Shown here piece after piece: positions 22,533 to 33,900 of a stretch of 64,000 nucleotides of DNA. The DNA is from Lepraria neglecta. Taxonomy: Eukaryota > Ascomycota > Lecanoromycetes > Lecanorales > Stereocaulaceae. Under the pieces are notes generated by a model that was not told the DNA's origin, ran no database searches, and was given only the letters and a program-made list of their open reading frames with translations. Position 1 is the first letter of the stretch, and every line of letters begins with the position of its first letter. The stretch spans positions 3,348,001 through 3,412,000 of the forward strand of contig CM065650.1 of NCBI GenBank assembly GCA_033220425.1, written 5' to 3'. A program made the translations under genes and the position numbers.

Positions 22533-25500
22533 GAGATTAATACGTTATTCCCTAAACAACAATTATATTCCGCCTAATACTACACTTATATTATTATACC
22601 AGTGAATATCGATAGACAGCGGACCGTGGCGATAATAGATAGCGGAGCTACAGGAAATTTTATCTCAAGGAGATTGGTGGACTTAAACGGCCTACTAACC
22701 CGAAAGAAGAAATTATCTTACGAGCTATACCTGGCTGACGGGTTAGTATTCTCAACAGGAAAAGTAGAGGAGGAGATACGCTCCCTACTAGTAATAATTC
22801 AGTAATACTACAAGGAGATTATATTCGATATAGTTGGGATGGCCACTTACAATATCATTTTGGGAATACCTTGGTTGAATAAATATAACCTAGAAATCAA
22901 CTGGAAGATAAAAGTACTTAAATTCGGACGATCTGGAAACGTTACTAGTATTAGACCTATTAGTTAATAGTAGACGACAATAGATAAGAGGAAGAACCGA
23001 AGACCGGTCGAAGTATATATTACTTTATTCTTAAATAATAAGAGTGACTTCTAAGAGAGAAGGCTCGACTCCTTAGTTACTAGTAAGGGTTAGCGGGATA
23101 CTAAAGAGAGAGCTATTGAAGGAAAAGACGAACCTTCTGCGATCCCTCGGGAATATAAACAGTAGGCATACCTATTCGAGGAAGAGACGAGCGTAAAAGT
23201 ATTACCTAAGTACTAACTATAGGATTATAAGATCGAACTCGAACCTGGCAAGGCGCTAATATTTAGACCTATCTATATATTATCAGAAAAGGAACTTACT
23301 ATACTTCGTAGGTATATCGATGAGAACCTTAAAAAAGGATTTATTCGGGAATCCAAATCACTAGTAGGTTATCTAATCCTCTTCGCGCCGAAGAAGGACG
23401 GAAGCTTAAGACTATATATCGATTATCGAAAATTAAACGATATTACTATTAAGAACAGGTATCCTTTGCTAAATATCAGCGAGCTATAGGATCGGCTCGG
23501 CAAGGTAAAGATATTCACGAAACTAGACCTTAGAGGCGTATATAATCTAATCCGAATAAAAGAAGGCGAAGAATAGAAAACTGCCTTTCGGACTAGATAT
23601 GGCTACTACGAGTATCTAGTAATACCGTTTGGACTCACTAACGCACCAGCAACCTGCTAAGCACTTATTAATAACGTTGTATAAGTATACTTAGATCGAA
23701 CAGCGATAGTGTACCTTAATAATATCTTGATTTACTCTAAGAAAAAGGAAGAATACGTCAAGTATATATAGGACGTTATCGAATGCCTGTCGCAAGCGGG
23801 ACTTCTCCTTAAACTAGAAAAGTGCGAATTTTACAGGGACTCTATTAAGTTCCTAGGATTTATAGTTAGTATAAAAGGCATTAGTATAAGCCTAGAAAAG
23901 ATTAAAGCTATAGCGGAATAGCCTATACCACAGGACGTTAAAGCAGTGCAAAGTTTCTTAGGATTTGCTAACTTTAACAGGAAGTTTATTAAAGGCTACT
24001 TAAAGAAAGTACTTCTACTTACGGATATTACCAAGAAAGATATTGGATTTATATAGGGACAAGAACAATAAAGGTCGTTTGACACGTTGAAAAAAGCATA
24101 TACGGATCTACTAGTGCTCTGTACCTTTCAAGCCAACGAACCGGCTTATATCGAAATAGATACCTCGGATCTTGTAATAGGAGTATGCCTTTATCAAATG
24201 AAGGACCAAAAGTAGTATCCAGTTGCCTACTTTTCACGAAAAATGTCGGTAGTAGAATAGAACTATGATATACACGACAAAGAGCTACTTGCCGTAGTAT
24301 ATACACTTCAAAATTAGAGAGTATACGTAGAAAGCTGCTCGGACCTAACCATCTTCACGGATTACAAGAATCTTCTTAACTTTATAACAACGAAAGAGTT
24401 AAATAGAAGATAAGTTAGATAGTTAGAACTACTTAGACAATATAAGTTCAAAATAACCTATACCCTAGGGAAAGACAATGGTCGAGTAGATGCGCTTAGT
24501 AGACGATCAGACTATATAGAGGAAAAGAACGTTACGGAACGACCAATCCTAAAACGAGAAGCCGATGGATCATTAGTGCCACATCAGGCATTGGCAATGA
24601 CCCTTCGCATATTAGGACCTGATATGACTAACAGGATTGTAAAGGCCTACAATAACGATGCATTCGCAACAAAGCTACGACAGGATTAACTAGATTCAGT
24701 ATTGCTCAGATATCAGGAAAAAACTTATTTACCTGATACATGCGTTGAAGAAGTAATTAGGGATTACCACGATGACCTACTACAAGGTTACCCTGGAGTA
24801 TCTAAAACAATGGAACTCCTAGGACGAGGATACGCAGCGCCGAAACTTCGGACGCGCGTTAAACAATATATTAAGGAATATATTCAATACCAGTAGAATA
24901 AGTCTGTACGACACGCCAAGTACGGGCAAATTCAATTTGCGCCTGTACCAGAATCACTATAGGATGATGTCACAATGGACTTTATAGTTAAACTACCACC
25001 TTCGAAGGATCCAGCTACGTAGGATATCTTCGATTCAATTATGGTCATTGTAGATAAACTCACGAAGTATACGATTATAATACCATTCAAGGAGATATAT
25101 AAAGCAGATTAGTTAGCCTTTATACTACTCGATAAACTAATAAGAGATTATAGTATACCTAGATCAATAATATCCGATAGAGATAAGTTATTTACTTCTA
25201 ACTACTAGAAAACGCTGATTAGAGCGATTGGAACTAAACTTCGGATGTTAATAGCGTACTATCCACAGACTAATGGATAAATAGAACGTGCAAACCAAAT
25301 AATAGAAGTATACCTAAGATATTATATAAACCTGAAATAAGATAACTAGGTTTTACTACTTCTAATAGTATAACTAGCGTATAATAACAAAAGGTTAGAC
25401 ACGACGGGTCTAACACCGTTCTTTACCAATTATGGAAAGAATATAAACATGTTTCTACAAGTTAGGGAAGGACCTAATATAGAAAAAGCCTTAGTCAAGG

Positions 25501-26072
25501 TAGAAGAGCTAAAGAATTTATATAAGGATATATAAAGGACGATTAAAAGCTTAAATAATAAGTTAAAGGGATAGGTTAATAGTAAAAGAAAGAATATTCC
25601 TCAGCTTAAAGAGGGGGATAAAGTATACCTCCTAACAAAAAATATGAAGATAATAAGACCAAGCAAGAAATTAGATTATATTAAGGTCGGACTATTCTTG
25701 ATCAAGAAGGTAAAGGGGGCTATTAACTATGAACTCGAGCTTCTACCTGACGCTAAAGTATATCTAGTATTCTATATCTTACTTCTAGAGCCAGCAGACT
25801 CTAATACACTACTCCAAGAAATATTTTATTATAACGTTAAGGAAGAAACAGAGTATAAGGTCGAGAGGATCCTAGATAGAAGAAATCAGTTCTATCTAGT
25901 TAAATAGAAAGGGTACGACGAAACGGAAAGTACCTGGGAACCTCTTAGGAACCTTGCGGGGAACTGTAGGGAATGTCTACGAGAGTTCTATCAGAGAGAA
26001 GAGAAGACCAGTTAAAACTCTTAGGGACTTCGGGCCCGTCGGGGAGATCGAAACGCTCGGACAAGATATTGA
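22494..26072 (+). pseudogene. pol: element B Pol (PR-RT-RH-INT-chromodomain)
   Basis: The -1 frame is uninterrupted by indels from the slippery site to the end. Protease AIIDSGATGNFIS at 22629-22667 is intact, inside an open stretch 22602-22805. RT about 23200-24020 has YLNNILIYS at 23712 (both catalytic Asp now Asn). RNase H about 24100-24520 contains YIETDTSDLVIGVC and FTDYKNLLNF. The integrase zinc region is open at 24702-24896 (RDYHDDLLQGYPGVSKTMEL). The core starts near 24975 (DFIVKLPPSKDPA) with ISDRDKLFTSNY-like second Asp near 25165. GPY/F is at 25644-25800. The chromodomain at 25842-25990 (VERILDRRN, YLVK, KGYDETESTWEPLRNL) has one stop, at the Trp of 'VKWKGY'. The first TAA at 26013 may be RIP-made (CGA in C); TGA at 26070-26072 is the likelier end. 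Confidence 0.9.
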
Positions 26073-26508
26073 ACATCAAGTCGTCAGGAACAATAGGGAC
26101 CCGGTCCCTCTCCAACTCCTGAATGTTTTGGACTTCTCAGTCCACCAGCTTCTTCTTCTCCTCTTCTACATATTCGTATTACAACTAAAGACGCGCCAAC
26201 TTGGATTGTTCGCGCACCATTTCATTTACTAACTGATCGACTCGCTCACGGGTAGCCTTTAACTGTAACCAGGTAGCCTTTCATTCAGACTCTATTCGAC
26301 GTATCTCAAGGGGCGACACCACAAGGTCGCATTTCCTACTACCATCGACGCAGTTAGAACATCGGTCGGAACCAGCACCTATCAGGCACTATTTCCCAGT
26401 AGCGGTACATCGGGAGCAGGGGCGCATTACTACCTCGACTAGTTCACGAGCCAGCTCCTTCGCACGAGTGGCTAGGTTGGATAATCATTTAGTACGTTGG
26501 GGTAGCAT
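25945..26508 (-). pseudogene. element B antisense Zn2Cys6-like ORF
   Basis: A 187-codon minus-strand frame from ATG at 26506-26508 (MLPQRTK) to TAA at 25945-25947. Residues 31-60 contain six cysteines spaced CX2CX6CX8CX2CX6C (PCSRC ... C ... DRCSNCVDGSRKCDL). This is the spacing of the fungal Zn(II)2Cys6 (Gal4-type) cluster, with basic residues between, as in DNA-binding members. A heptad-like charged helix follows (RERVDQLVNEMVREQSKLAR and onward), as in the coiled-coil dimerisation region of such factors. The C-terminus reads DLMFNILSERFDLPDGPEVP then FNWSSLL. The few stops (TGA and TAG/TAA at Arg, Gln and Trp positions) are RIP-type. It overlaps the pol end tail-to-tail by 71-128 bp. A start further upstream in the LTR cannot be excluded. 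Confidence 0.7.
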
Positions 26509-26521
26509 GAAGGATGGATGG

Positions 26522-26556
26522 TTTCTCGGGACGAGAAATCTGGAGGGGGGAGCTAG
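26522..26556 (+). other. element B 3' hairpin and polypurine tract
   Basis: TTTCTCG-GGA-CGAGAAA at 26522-26538, then GGAGGGGGGAGCTAG up to the LTR. Confidence 0.75.
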
Positions 26557-26994
26557 TATTAGAACCAGAAGGTTCTAACAGGACTGTCGCGAAGGACACA
26601 GGACTTCGGACAGGACATGTTACTCGCAATGATCGCAGGCGCTAAGCGTGCGATTAATGCTATCATAATATATTGCTCGTAATGATCGCAGGCGCTAAGC
26701 ATGCGATCAATGCTATCGAGAAGTGCTTGGCAGGATTTCTTATGTCTACATATACGGGGCTTTGCCTACTGTTTGGAACAGCGTGTTCAACTTGGCAAAC
26801 CATTACTTGGTTAATCTTCCTGGTACCCCTTGCACTATACTTTACTAGTTATCAACATAGAATGTATTGACTACCTACACACACGAAGACTGCCATTCTA
26901 CCTGAGTGACTCCTCTCCCACAGAAGCATAAGATATCTACACCCATACCCGGTTATCGCACCGTTAGGTAAACGATCGGACGTGGGTCGTAACA
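26557..26994 (+). repeat. element B 3' LTR (438 bp)
   Basis: Same length as the 5' LTR. Keeps the U3 duplication, TATATATA-type box and an intact GTGTTCAA at 26783-26790. Followed by the TSD GTTAG. Confidence 0.95.
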
Positions 26995-27007
26995 GTTAGG
27001 GAGGCGG

Positions 27008-27385
27008 TGTTAGAACCGATAGTTCTAACAGGACTATCCTAAAGGACACGGTACTATAGACAGGACTAGCAACCAAAGCGATGAGCGCGACGAGCGCCGT
27101 GCGCTTATAACGCTTATAAGATGCTTGGCGGGATTTTCTATTACTATATATACGAGTACTTATTTACCACTTGGAGTATCGTGCTTAACTTATCTATTTA
27201 TATCTAGTATCTACTATATACGATAGATCTCTTAGGCTAGGCACTGAATATATATTACCTAATTATATACTAGACCCGCTTAGTATCTATTGAAGCCTAC
27301 TTTATACTCTTGTATTAGCTATACCTCCATCCCTATTGAGAATCAATCTATATACGACCGTAGATACGTAATACGGTTCGTAACA
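27008..27385 (+). repeat. element C 5' LTR (378 bp)
   Basis: Starts TGTTAGAACC and ends CGTAACA. Has one copy of the GAGCGC-rich U3 unit where the 3' LTR has two, which explains the 42-bp length difference. The PBS follows at 27388-27395, TTGAGTAC, a C to T form of TTGAGCAC. Confidence 0.95.
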
Positions 27386-27403
27386 CTTTGAGTACCCTTA
27401 AGG

Positions 27404-29134
27404 ATAAGTACTGTACTAAGAGACCCTAGGGTACCTACCCTAAGCTCCTTAGGAGGGAGTAGATAATAACGACGCCCGACGATCGACGAAGGACTTAGTA
27501 GATATATTAAGATAGCCTAGCCCGACTTATACTATAGAGAGAGAGATAAGCTCGAGGGATAGCTATCCTAGGTATTATTGTATCTGAAGTTCTAAGGGGA
27601 CTTAATACCTATTTAACGATATCTAACCTTCGTAATTACCTACTTACGTAGAAGAGCCTAAAAGTAGGTTAATCCGTTCCTAAAGAAATATATAGAAGAC
27701 GATAACGAAGATAGCGAAATTAAATCGTAGATAGAAAGTATAGCTATATTTAGACTCGAAATCCGCTATATATTCGGTCTATTAAACGAAATCAACGTAG
27801 TAATATAAACTATTTAGTACTTGACTTAGAAGAAGTCTATATTAGAATATTTAACTTAGTTTTAATAGTACGCGGCAAAGACTAACTAGGACGATAACGT
27901 ATTAATAACTATATATCGAAGAGGTCTTAAGGATAATATTAAAGACGAATTTATAAGGTTAGGGATTATTATTAATACCCTTAATAAATTAATCGAAGAA
28001 GTAATTAAAATTAATGATAAGCTATTCGAAAGGACTATAGAGAAAAGGTATAATAGAGGAGTTAGTAGAATAGGACGCTCAAGCTTTTTTACTAAATCGA
28101 AGAGCTACCGCCTAGGATATAAAGGAGATCGCGATCCCTACGGATATACGCCTATAGAACTGGACTTTACGGAAAAGAAAGGAAAGCAAGCCTTTAGAGG
28201 GCCTACAAGGGGCAAGAAGTAGCAAGGGGGCAAGAAAATACTAAAGTATTATAGCTATAGCAAATCGGGCCACTTTACTAGAGACTACAAGTCGAAAAAT
28301 ATAGTATATCGACCGTAGCTAAATATACTAGAGAAAGTATAAACCTAGGACGATATAGACGATACGCCTAAGAAAGACCTACTAATATAGGATAAAGTTA
28401 AAGAAGACGTCGACTCCTAGTATAATAGGATGACGCAAGAATAATACAACTATAAATCCAAGGACGAGGACGAACTTATAGAGGACGTTACCTCGCGAAC
28501 CAAAGAAGATTTGGATATTAGAGACGGTAGTAGTACTTACGAAGAATCTAAGTAGGATTAGGAAAGTAAGGGGATAGACCTAGAGTAGGAAGAAGCCCTT
28601 AGCACGTTAGAAGCTAAGTAGAAAGATATACGACCACTAAGAAAATCAATACCTAGATCTACTACGTCTAAGGAAAAAGAAGGAAACTCTAAGGAATTAT
28701 AATAGGACGATAGAGAACTAGATTATCGACAAGACCGGAATTATTAAAGACATAAAGAGTTACCGTAGGAAGAATATACTACGCTTTACTATATATAGTA
28801 TAGCACGCCAAGAAGTTATAGGAAAGAACTAGTAAAGAAAGCCCTTTATAGACAAGACTTCTACTATAACTATAAGAGAAATGAATACCTATAGTATCTA
28901 GCGACGAAAAGACTTTATTAGTTCTTCCTAGGAAACGATATAGATTAGTTAGAACGCGTCAAGAAAGAGATAATATACTATCCGTATACAGAGAAATGCT
29001 ATCTAAAAGAATAGTATATCTGTTTATATAATAACTATACGGAATATAAGAGAGAAAAATCCGAAGTAGGATTTCTACTCCCAATATATAAGTAGATAGA
29101 ATCTACGTTAGGATTTCTATAGGGAAAAGAGTAA
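27404..29134 (+). pseudogene. gag: element C Gag
   Basis: Starts at ATA 27404 (RIP form of ATG, same place as in A/B) and runs 577 codons to TAA at 29132-29134. A capsid-like piece RDKLEG occurs early. The middle part DELIRFG/VIDTLD-like block (near 27940-28000) matches other copies. The zinc knuckle near 28248-28295 is fully converted from Cys to Tyr except the His (YYSYSKSGHFTRDYK-like). Acidic and Lys-rich C-terminal third. The many TAG/TAA stops are RIP-type. Compared with A/B it is 15 codons longer, marking a distinct subfamily shared with G. Confidence 0.85.
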
Positions 29135-29161
29135 TCCCTTATAGTAGGGGTAGCTATAAGG
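29122..29161 (+). promoter_or_regulatory. element C -1 frameshift cassette
   Basis: G GGA AAA at 29122-29128, GAG, TAA stop. The hairpin is CCTTATAG (29137-29144) with CTATAAGG (29154-29161), a perfect 8-bp stem. The stem bases differ from A/B on both sides but still pair. Pol resumes in the -1 frame (protease 29266, RT 30331 in phase). Confidence 0.8.
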
Positions 29162-32100
29162 AGATTAATATATTAACCCCTAAACAATATCTATATTCCG
29201 CGCAATACGATATATATATAAAAATACCGATAATCGTTAATAGATAGCGGACCGTTGCGATAATAGACTCTAGAGCTACTAGAAACTTCATTTCGCGAGA
29301 CTTGGTATAATTAACTAGATTACTAACTCGAAGGAAGCTATAATAGTACGACCTTTAGATAGCCGATAGGTTAATACTATTAATAGGAAAGGTAGACGGA
29401 GAAATACTTTCGTTACCTATTATAATTTAGTACTACTATAAGGAGATTACCTTTAATATTATTAGGATAGCTACCTATTATATAATTTTAGGAATGCCTT
29501 GGTTAAAGAAGTATAATCCAATAATCGATTAGACAAGAGGAGTACTCGAAATTAAACGATTTAGCTATATTACTAAAATCGAGCCTATATATCGATAGCG
29601 TACGATAATAGATAAGAAGTCGAACCGAAAACCGGTCGAGGTATATATTACCTTAGCTTCGTACAAGGACGGTACCAAATGGTAGTCCGACTCTATAGTT
29701 ACTAGTAGAGGTTAGTAGGATAACAAAGTAAGAGCTAAAGGAGGAACCGATATACTCTCTATCCCTTAAGAGTATAGTAAGTAGATATACTTATTTAAGG
29801 AAGAGACGAATATAGAAGTATTACCTAGGTACTAGCTATAGGATTATAAGATTGAACTCGAACCTAGTAGACAGCCGATATTTGGACCTATTTACGTATT
29901 ATTAGAAAAGGAACTTAAAGTACTTCGCGGGTATATTAACGAAAACCTCAAAAAGGGATTTATTTAGGAATCCAAATTACTAGTAGGTTATCCTATCCTC
30001 TTTACACTAAAGAAGGATAGAAGCTTAAGACTATACGTCGACTATCGAAAGTTAAACGATATTATAATCAAAAATAGATATCTATTACTAAATATAGGGG
30101 AGCTATAGGATTAGCTCGGCAAAGCAAAGATATTTACTAAACTAGATCTTAGAGGCGTATATAATCTAATACGAATAAAAGGAGGCGAGGAATAGAAAAC
30201 TGCCTTCCGAACGAGATATAGCCACTACGAGTATCTAGTAATACCGTTTAGACTTACCAACGTACTAGTAATCTACTAAGTACTTATTAATAATATTATA
30301 CGAGTATACTTAGATCGAATAGCGATAGTATACCTTGATAATATACTAATTTATTCTAAGAATAAGGAAGAATATATTAAGTATATATAGGATATTATCG
30401 AATACCTATTATAAGCGAAACTTCTCCTTAAACTAGAAAAGTACGAATTTTATCGACAAGCGGTAGAATTCCTAGGATTTATAGTTAGCACGAAAGGTAT
30501 TAGTATAAGCCTAGAAAAGATCAAAGCTATCGCTAAATAGCCTATACTATAGGACGTCAAAGTAGTACAAAGCTTTTTAGGATTTGCTAACTTTAATAGG
30601 AAGTTTATCGAGGGCTACTCCAAGAAAGTACTACCTCTAATAGATATTATAAAGAAGGATATCGGGTTTATATAGGGAAAAGACTAATAAGAATTATTCG
30701 ATATATTAAAGAAAGTATATACGGACCTACTAGTACTCTATACCTTTTAAATAAACGAGCTAGCTTATATCGAAATAGATATATTAGATCTTATAATTAG
30801 AGTATACCTATATTAAATAAAAGACTAGAAGTAGTATCTAGTTATCTACTATTCAAGGAAGATATTAGTAGTAGAATAGAACTATAATATACACGATAAG
30901 GAACTACTTACCGTAGTATATATATTATAAAACTAGCGAGTATATATAGAGAGCTGCTCGGACTTAACTATCTTTACGGATTATAAGAATCTTCTTAACT
31001 TTATAATAATAAAGGAGCTAAATAGAAGATAAGTTCGATAGTTAGAACTATTAGGTCAATATAAGTTCAAAATAACCTATACCCTAGGGAAAGATAATAG
31101 TCGAGTAGATGCCCTTAGTAGGCGATCGGACTATATAGAAGAAAAGAATATTACGGAATAACCTATCCTAAAGAAAGAGGCGAACGGATCGCTAGTACTA
31201 TACTAGGTATTAGTAGCGACCCTTTATATATTAGGACCTGACACGACGGATAGGATCGTAAAGGCCTACGGTAACGATATATTCGCAACAAACCTACGAA
31301 AGGATTAGTAGGATTTAGTATTACTTAAATACTAGGACAAGACCTACTTGCCTAATATATACGTTGAAGAAGTAATTAGAGATTACTATAACGACCTATT
31401 ATAAGGTTACCTAGGAGTATCCAAGATAATAGAACTCCTAGGACGAGGATACGCAGCGCCGAGGCTTCGCGCACGCGTTGAACAATATATTAAAGAATAT
31501 ATCTAGTACTAGCAGAACAAGGCGGCACGATACGCCAAGTACGGGCAAATATAGTTTACTCCCGTACTAGAATCACTATAGGATAATATTATAATAGACT
31601 TTATAGTTAAACTACTACTATTAAAGGACCCAGCTACGTAGGATACCTTCGACTTAATTATAGTTATTATAGATAAACTAACAAAGTATACGATTATAAT
31701 ACTATTCAAAGAAACCTATAAAGTAGATTAGTTAGCTTTCGTTTTACTTAATAAGCTAATAAGGGATTATAGTATATCGAAATCGATAATATCTGATAGA
31801 GATAAACTATTTACTTCTAACTACTAGAAAACGCTGATCGCAGCAATTGGAACTAAACTTCGGATATTAATAGTATATTACCTATAGACTAATAGATAAA
31901 TAGAACGTGTAAATTAGATAATAGAAGTATATCTAAGATACTATATAAACTAGAAGCAAGATAACTAGATTTCACTACTTCTAATAGTATAACTAGTGTA
32001 TAACGATAAAAGGTTAGATATAATAGGTCTAACTCTATTCTTTACTAACTATAGAAAGAATATAAATACGTTTCTATAACCTAGGGGAGGACCTAATATA

Positions 32101-32685
32101 GAGAAAGCTTTAGTTAAGGTAGATAAGCTAAAGAATTTATATAAAGAGATATAAAGGTCTATCGAAAGCTCTAATATTAAGTTAAAGGAATAAGTTAACT
32201 AGAGAAGAAAGAATATTCCTTAGCTAAAAGAGGGGGATAAAGTATACCTCTTAATAAAAAATATAAGGATAATAAGACTAAGTAAGAAACTAGATTATAT
32301 TAAGGTTAGACTATTCTTAATTAAACGGATAAAAGGACTAGTTAACTATAAACTCTAACTTCTACCTAACGCAAAGGTATATCCGGTATTCTATATCTTA
32401 CTCCTGGAGCTAGTAGACTCTAGTATACCTCTCTAAGAAATATTTCATTATAATATTAAGGAAGAAATAGAGTACGAGGTTAAGAGGATCCTAGATAGAA
32501 GGAATTAGTTCTATCTAGTTAAATAGAAAGGGTATAACGAAACGGAGAATACCTGGGAACCTCTTAAGAACCTTGCGGGGAACTATAGGGAATATCTCTA
32601 AGAGTTCTATTAGAAATAAGAGAAGACCAGTCGAAGCTCTCGGGGCCTTCCAGGCCGGGGGGGAGGTCGAACTACTCGGAACTAA
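29122..32685 (+). pseudogene. pol: element C Pol (PR-RT-RH-INT-chromodomain)
   Basis: Protease AIIDSRATRNFISRDLV at 29257-29307 (Gly of DSGAT mutated to Arg, GGA to AGA). RT about 29850-30640 with YLDNILIYS at 30331. RNase H near 30760-31110. Integrase zinc region about 31370-31510 and core from about 31590. GPY/F module near 32260-32420. Chromodomain near 32455-32600 (VKRILDRRN, YLVK, NTWEPLKNL). Frame phase is constant from the slippery site. Stops are TAG/TAA at Gln/Trp. The likely end is TAA 32683-32685, in the same relative place as in A. Overlaps the antisense ORF. Confidence 0.85.
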
Positions 32686-33091
32686 TATTGAATATTAGAC
32701 TATCGGGAGTACTAGAAGGAAGTTCTTTATCCTTCTCTAACTCTTCGATATTTTATAATTCGCGCTCGATTAACTTCTTTTCTTTATTTTAAATAAGGTT
32801 AAATTATAATTAAAGGCGTATAAGCTTCGCCTACGTTTCCTTTATTTCTAACTAAGTATTATTACGTACTTTCTTAATATAACGTATCTTATTAATAGAT
32901 ACGACTAGGTCGCACTTCTTACCTATAGTAATATAGTTAGAACAACGATCCGAACACGCGCCAACTATATACTATTTATAACCCTTCGTATATAGGGTAC
33001 AAGGATATATTACGAAAGTAGATAACTCGCTAGAAAGTTCTTTGCGACGAATGGCGGGGTCTTTAGATTAGGTAATTCAATAGGGTAGTAT
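32564..33091 (-). pseudogene. element C antisense Zn2Cys6-like ORF
   Basis: Same length (528 nt) as in A and G. Start ATG is ATA (33089-33091). The metal-binding stretch reads YPCTLYTKGYK, YIVGACSDRCSNY and GKKCDLVVS: at the six Cys positions of element B it has C, Y, Y, C, Y, C with identical spacing, each Tyr being the RIP product of a Cys codon (TGT/TGC to TAT/TAC). The stop TAA (32564-32566) is at the conserved site inside the chromodomain region. The helical middle part is more eroded than in B. Confidence 0.6.
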
Positions 33092-33104
33092 AAAGGATAG
33101 ATAG

Positions 33105-33139
33105 TTTCTCGGGACGAGAAATCTAGAAGAGGGGGCTAG
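33105..33139 (+). other. element C 3' hairpin and polypurine tract
   Basis: TTTCTCG-GGA-CGAGAAA at 33105-33121, then AGAAGAGGGGGCTAG before the LTR. Confidence 0.75.
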
Positions 33140-33559
33140 TATTAGAACCGGTAGTTCTAACAGGACTGTCCTGAAGGACACGGTACTATAGATAGGACTA
33201 GTAACCAAAGCGATAAGCGCGACGAGCGCCGTGCGCTCATGGCGCTCAGGGATAATAAGCGCAATGAGCGCCGTGCGCTCATAACGCTTATAAGATGCTT
33301 GGCGGGATTTCCTATTGCTATATATACGAGCACTTGCTCACCACTTGGAGCATCGTGCTCAACTCATCTGTTTATATCTAGTATCTACTACATGCGATAG
33401 ATCTCTTAGGCTAGGCACTGAATATATATCACCTAATTATATACTAGACCCGCTTAGCATCCATTGAAGCCTACTTTATACTCTTATATTGGCTACACCT
33501 CCATCCCTATTGAGAATCAATCTATACACGACCGTAGATACGCAATACGATTCGTAACA
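33140..33559 (+). repeat. element C 3' LTR (420 bp)
   Basis: Has two U3 units around GAGCGCCGTGCGCTCAT, one more than the 5' LTR. TATATATA is at 33319-33326 and GTGCTCAA at 33355-33362, again 36 nt apart, inside the stem GAGCA-TCG-TGCTC. Followed by the TSD GGCGG. Confidence 0.95.
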
Positions 33560-33900
33560 GGCGGGCTTGCCGTGAGAGGGCGTTAGAGAATTATCACCGG
33601 TGTAGTTCTCCTAGCGGGGATTACATATACGGTCTTTAGCTATACGTCTTCGCGATCTTTCGGGTTAGTAGGTTATTAATCGCGGGGAAAGATAAGTCTA
33701 TCCTCTTTTATATCGAGAAGGATACTATTTATATTCATCTACGGTTTGCCTAATATCACCTTATAGTTACCTAACCGGGTAATAAGTATAGGTACCGTAA
33801 CTTCTGTATAGCCCTTAATATCCAACGAGGGGTATATTATATATATAATTGGTCCTTCTAATAGCTATCTATTATAGCTATATAACGGGTAAGGTTTAGC
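33560..33900 (-). pseudogene. pol: element D Pol, protease region
   Basis: Minus-strand frame reading EGPIIYIIYPSLDIKGYTEV, TVPILITRLGNYKVILGKP and MNINSILLDIKEDRLIF between about 33880 and 33680, in the position of a retropepsin domain between Gag and RT. The catalytic DTG/DSG was not read with certainty. It joins the RT part at 20364 once C and B are removed. Confidence 0.55.

Larger units (their letters stand above)
20365..26994 (+). mobile_element. Ty3/Gypsy chromovirus element B (full length, least damaged)
   Basis: Two 438-bp LTRs with an exact 5-bp TSD GTTAG (20360-20364 and 26995-26999). Gene order is as in A. CpA/TpG dinucleotides are more frequent than in the other copies, and frames are longer, so this is the least RIPped and probably youngest copy. 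It inserted into element D. Confidence 0.95.
27008..33559 (+). mobile_element. Ty3/Gypsy chromovirus element C (full length)
   Basis: LTRs of 378 bp (5') and 420 bp (3') with an exact TSD GGCGG (27003-27007 and 33560-33564). It belongs to a subfamily with a different U3/R (GTGCTCAA at the predicted start) and a slightly longer Gag. Inserted in element D only 3 bp beyond the TSD of B. Confidence 0.95.
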
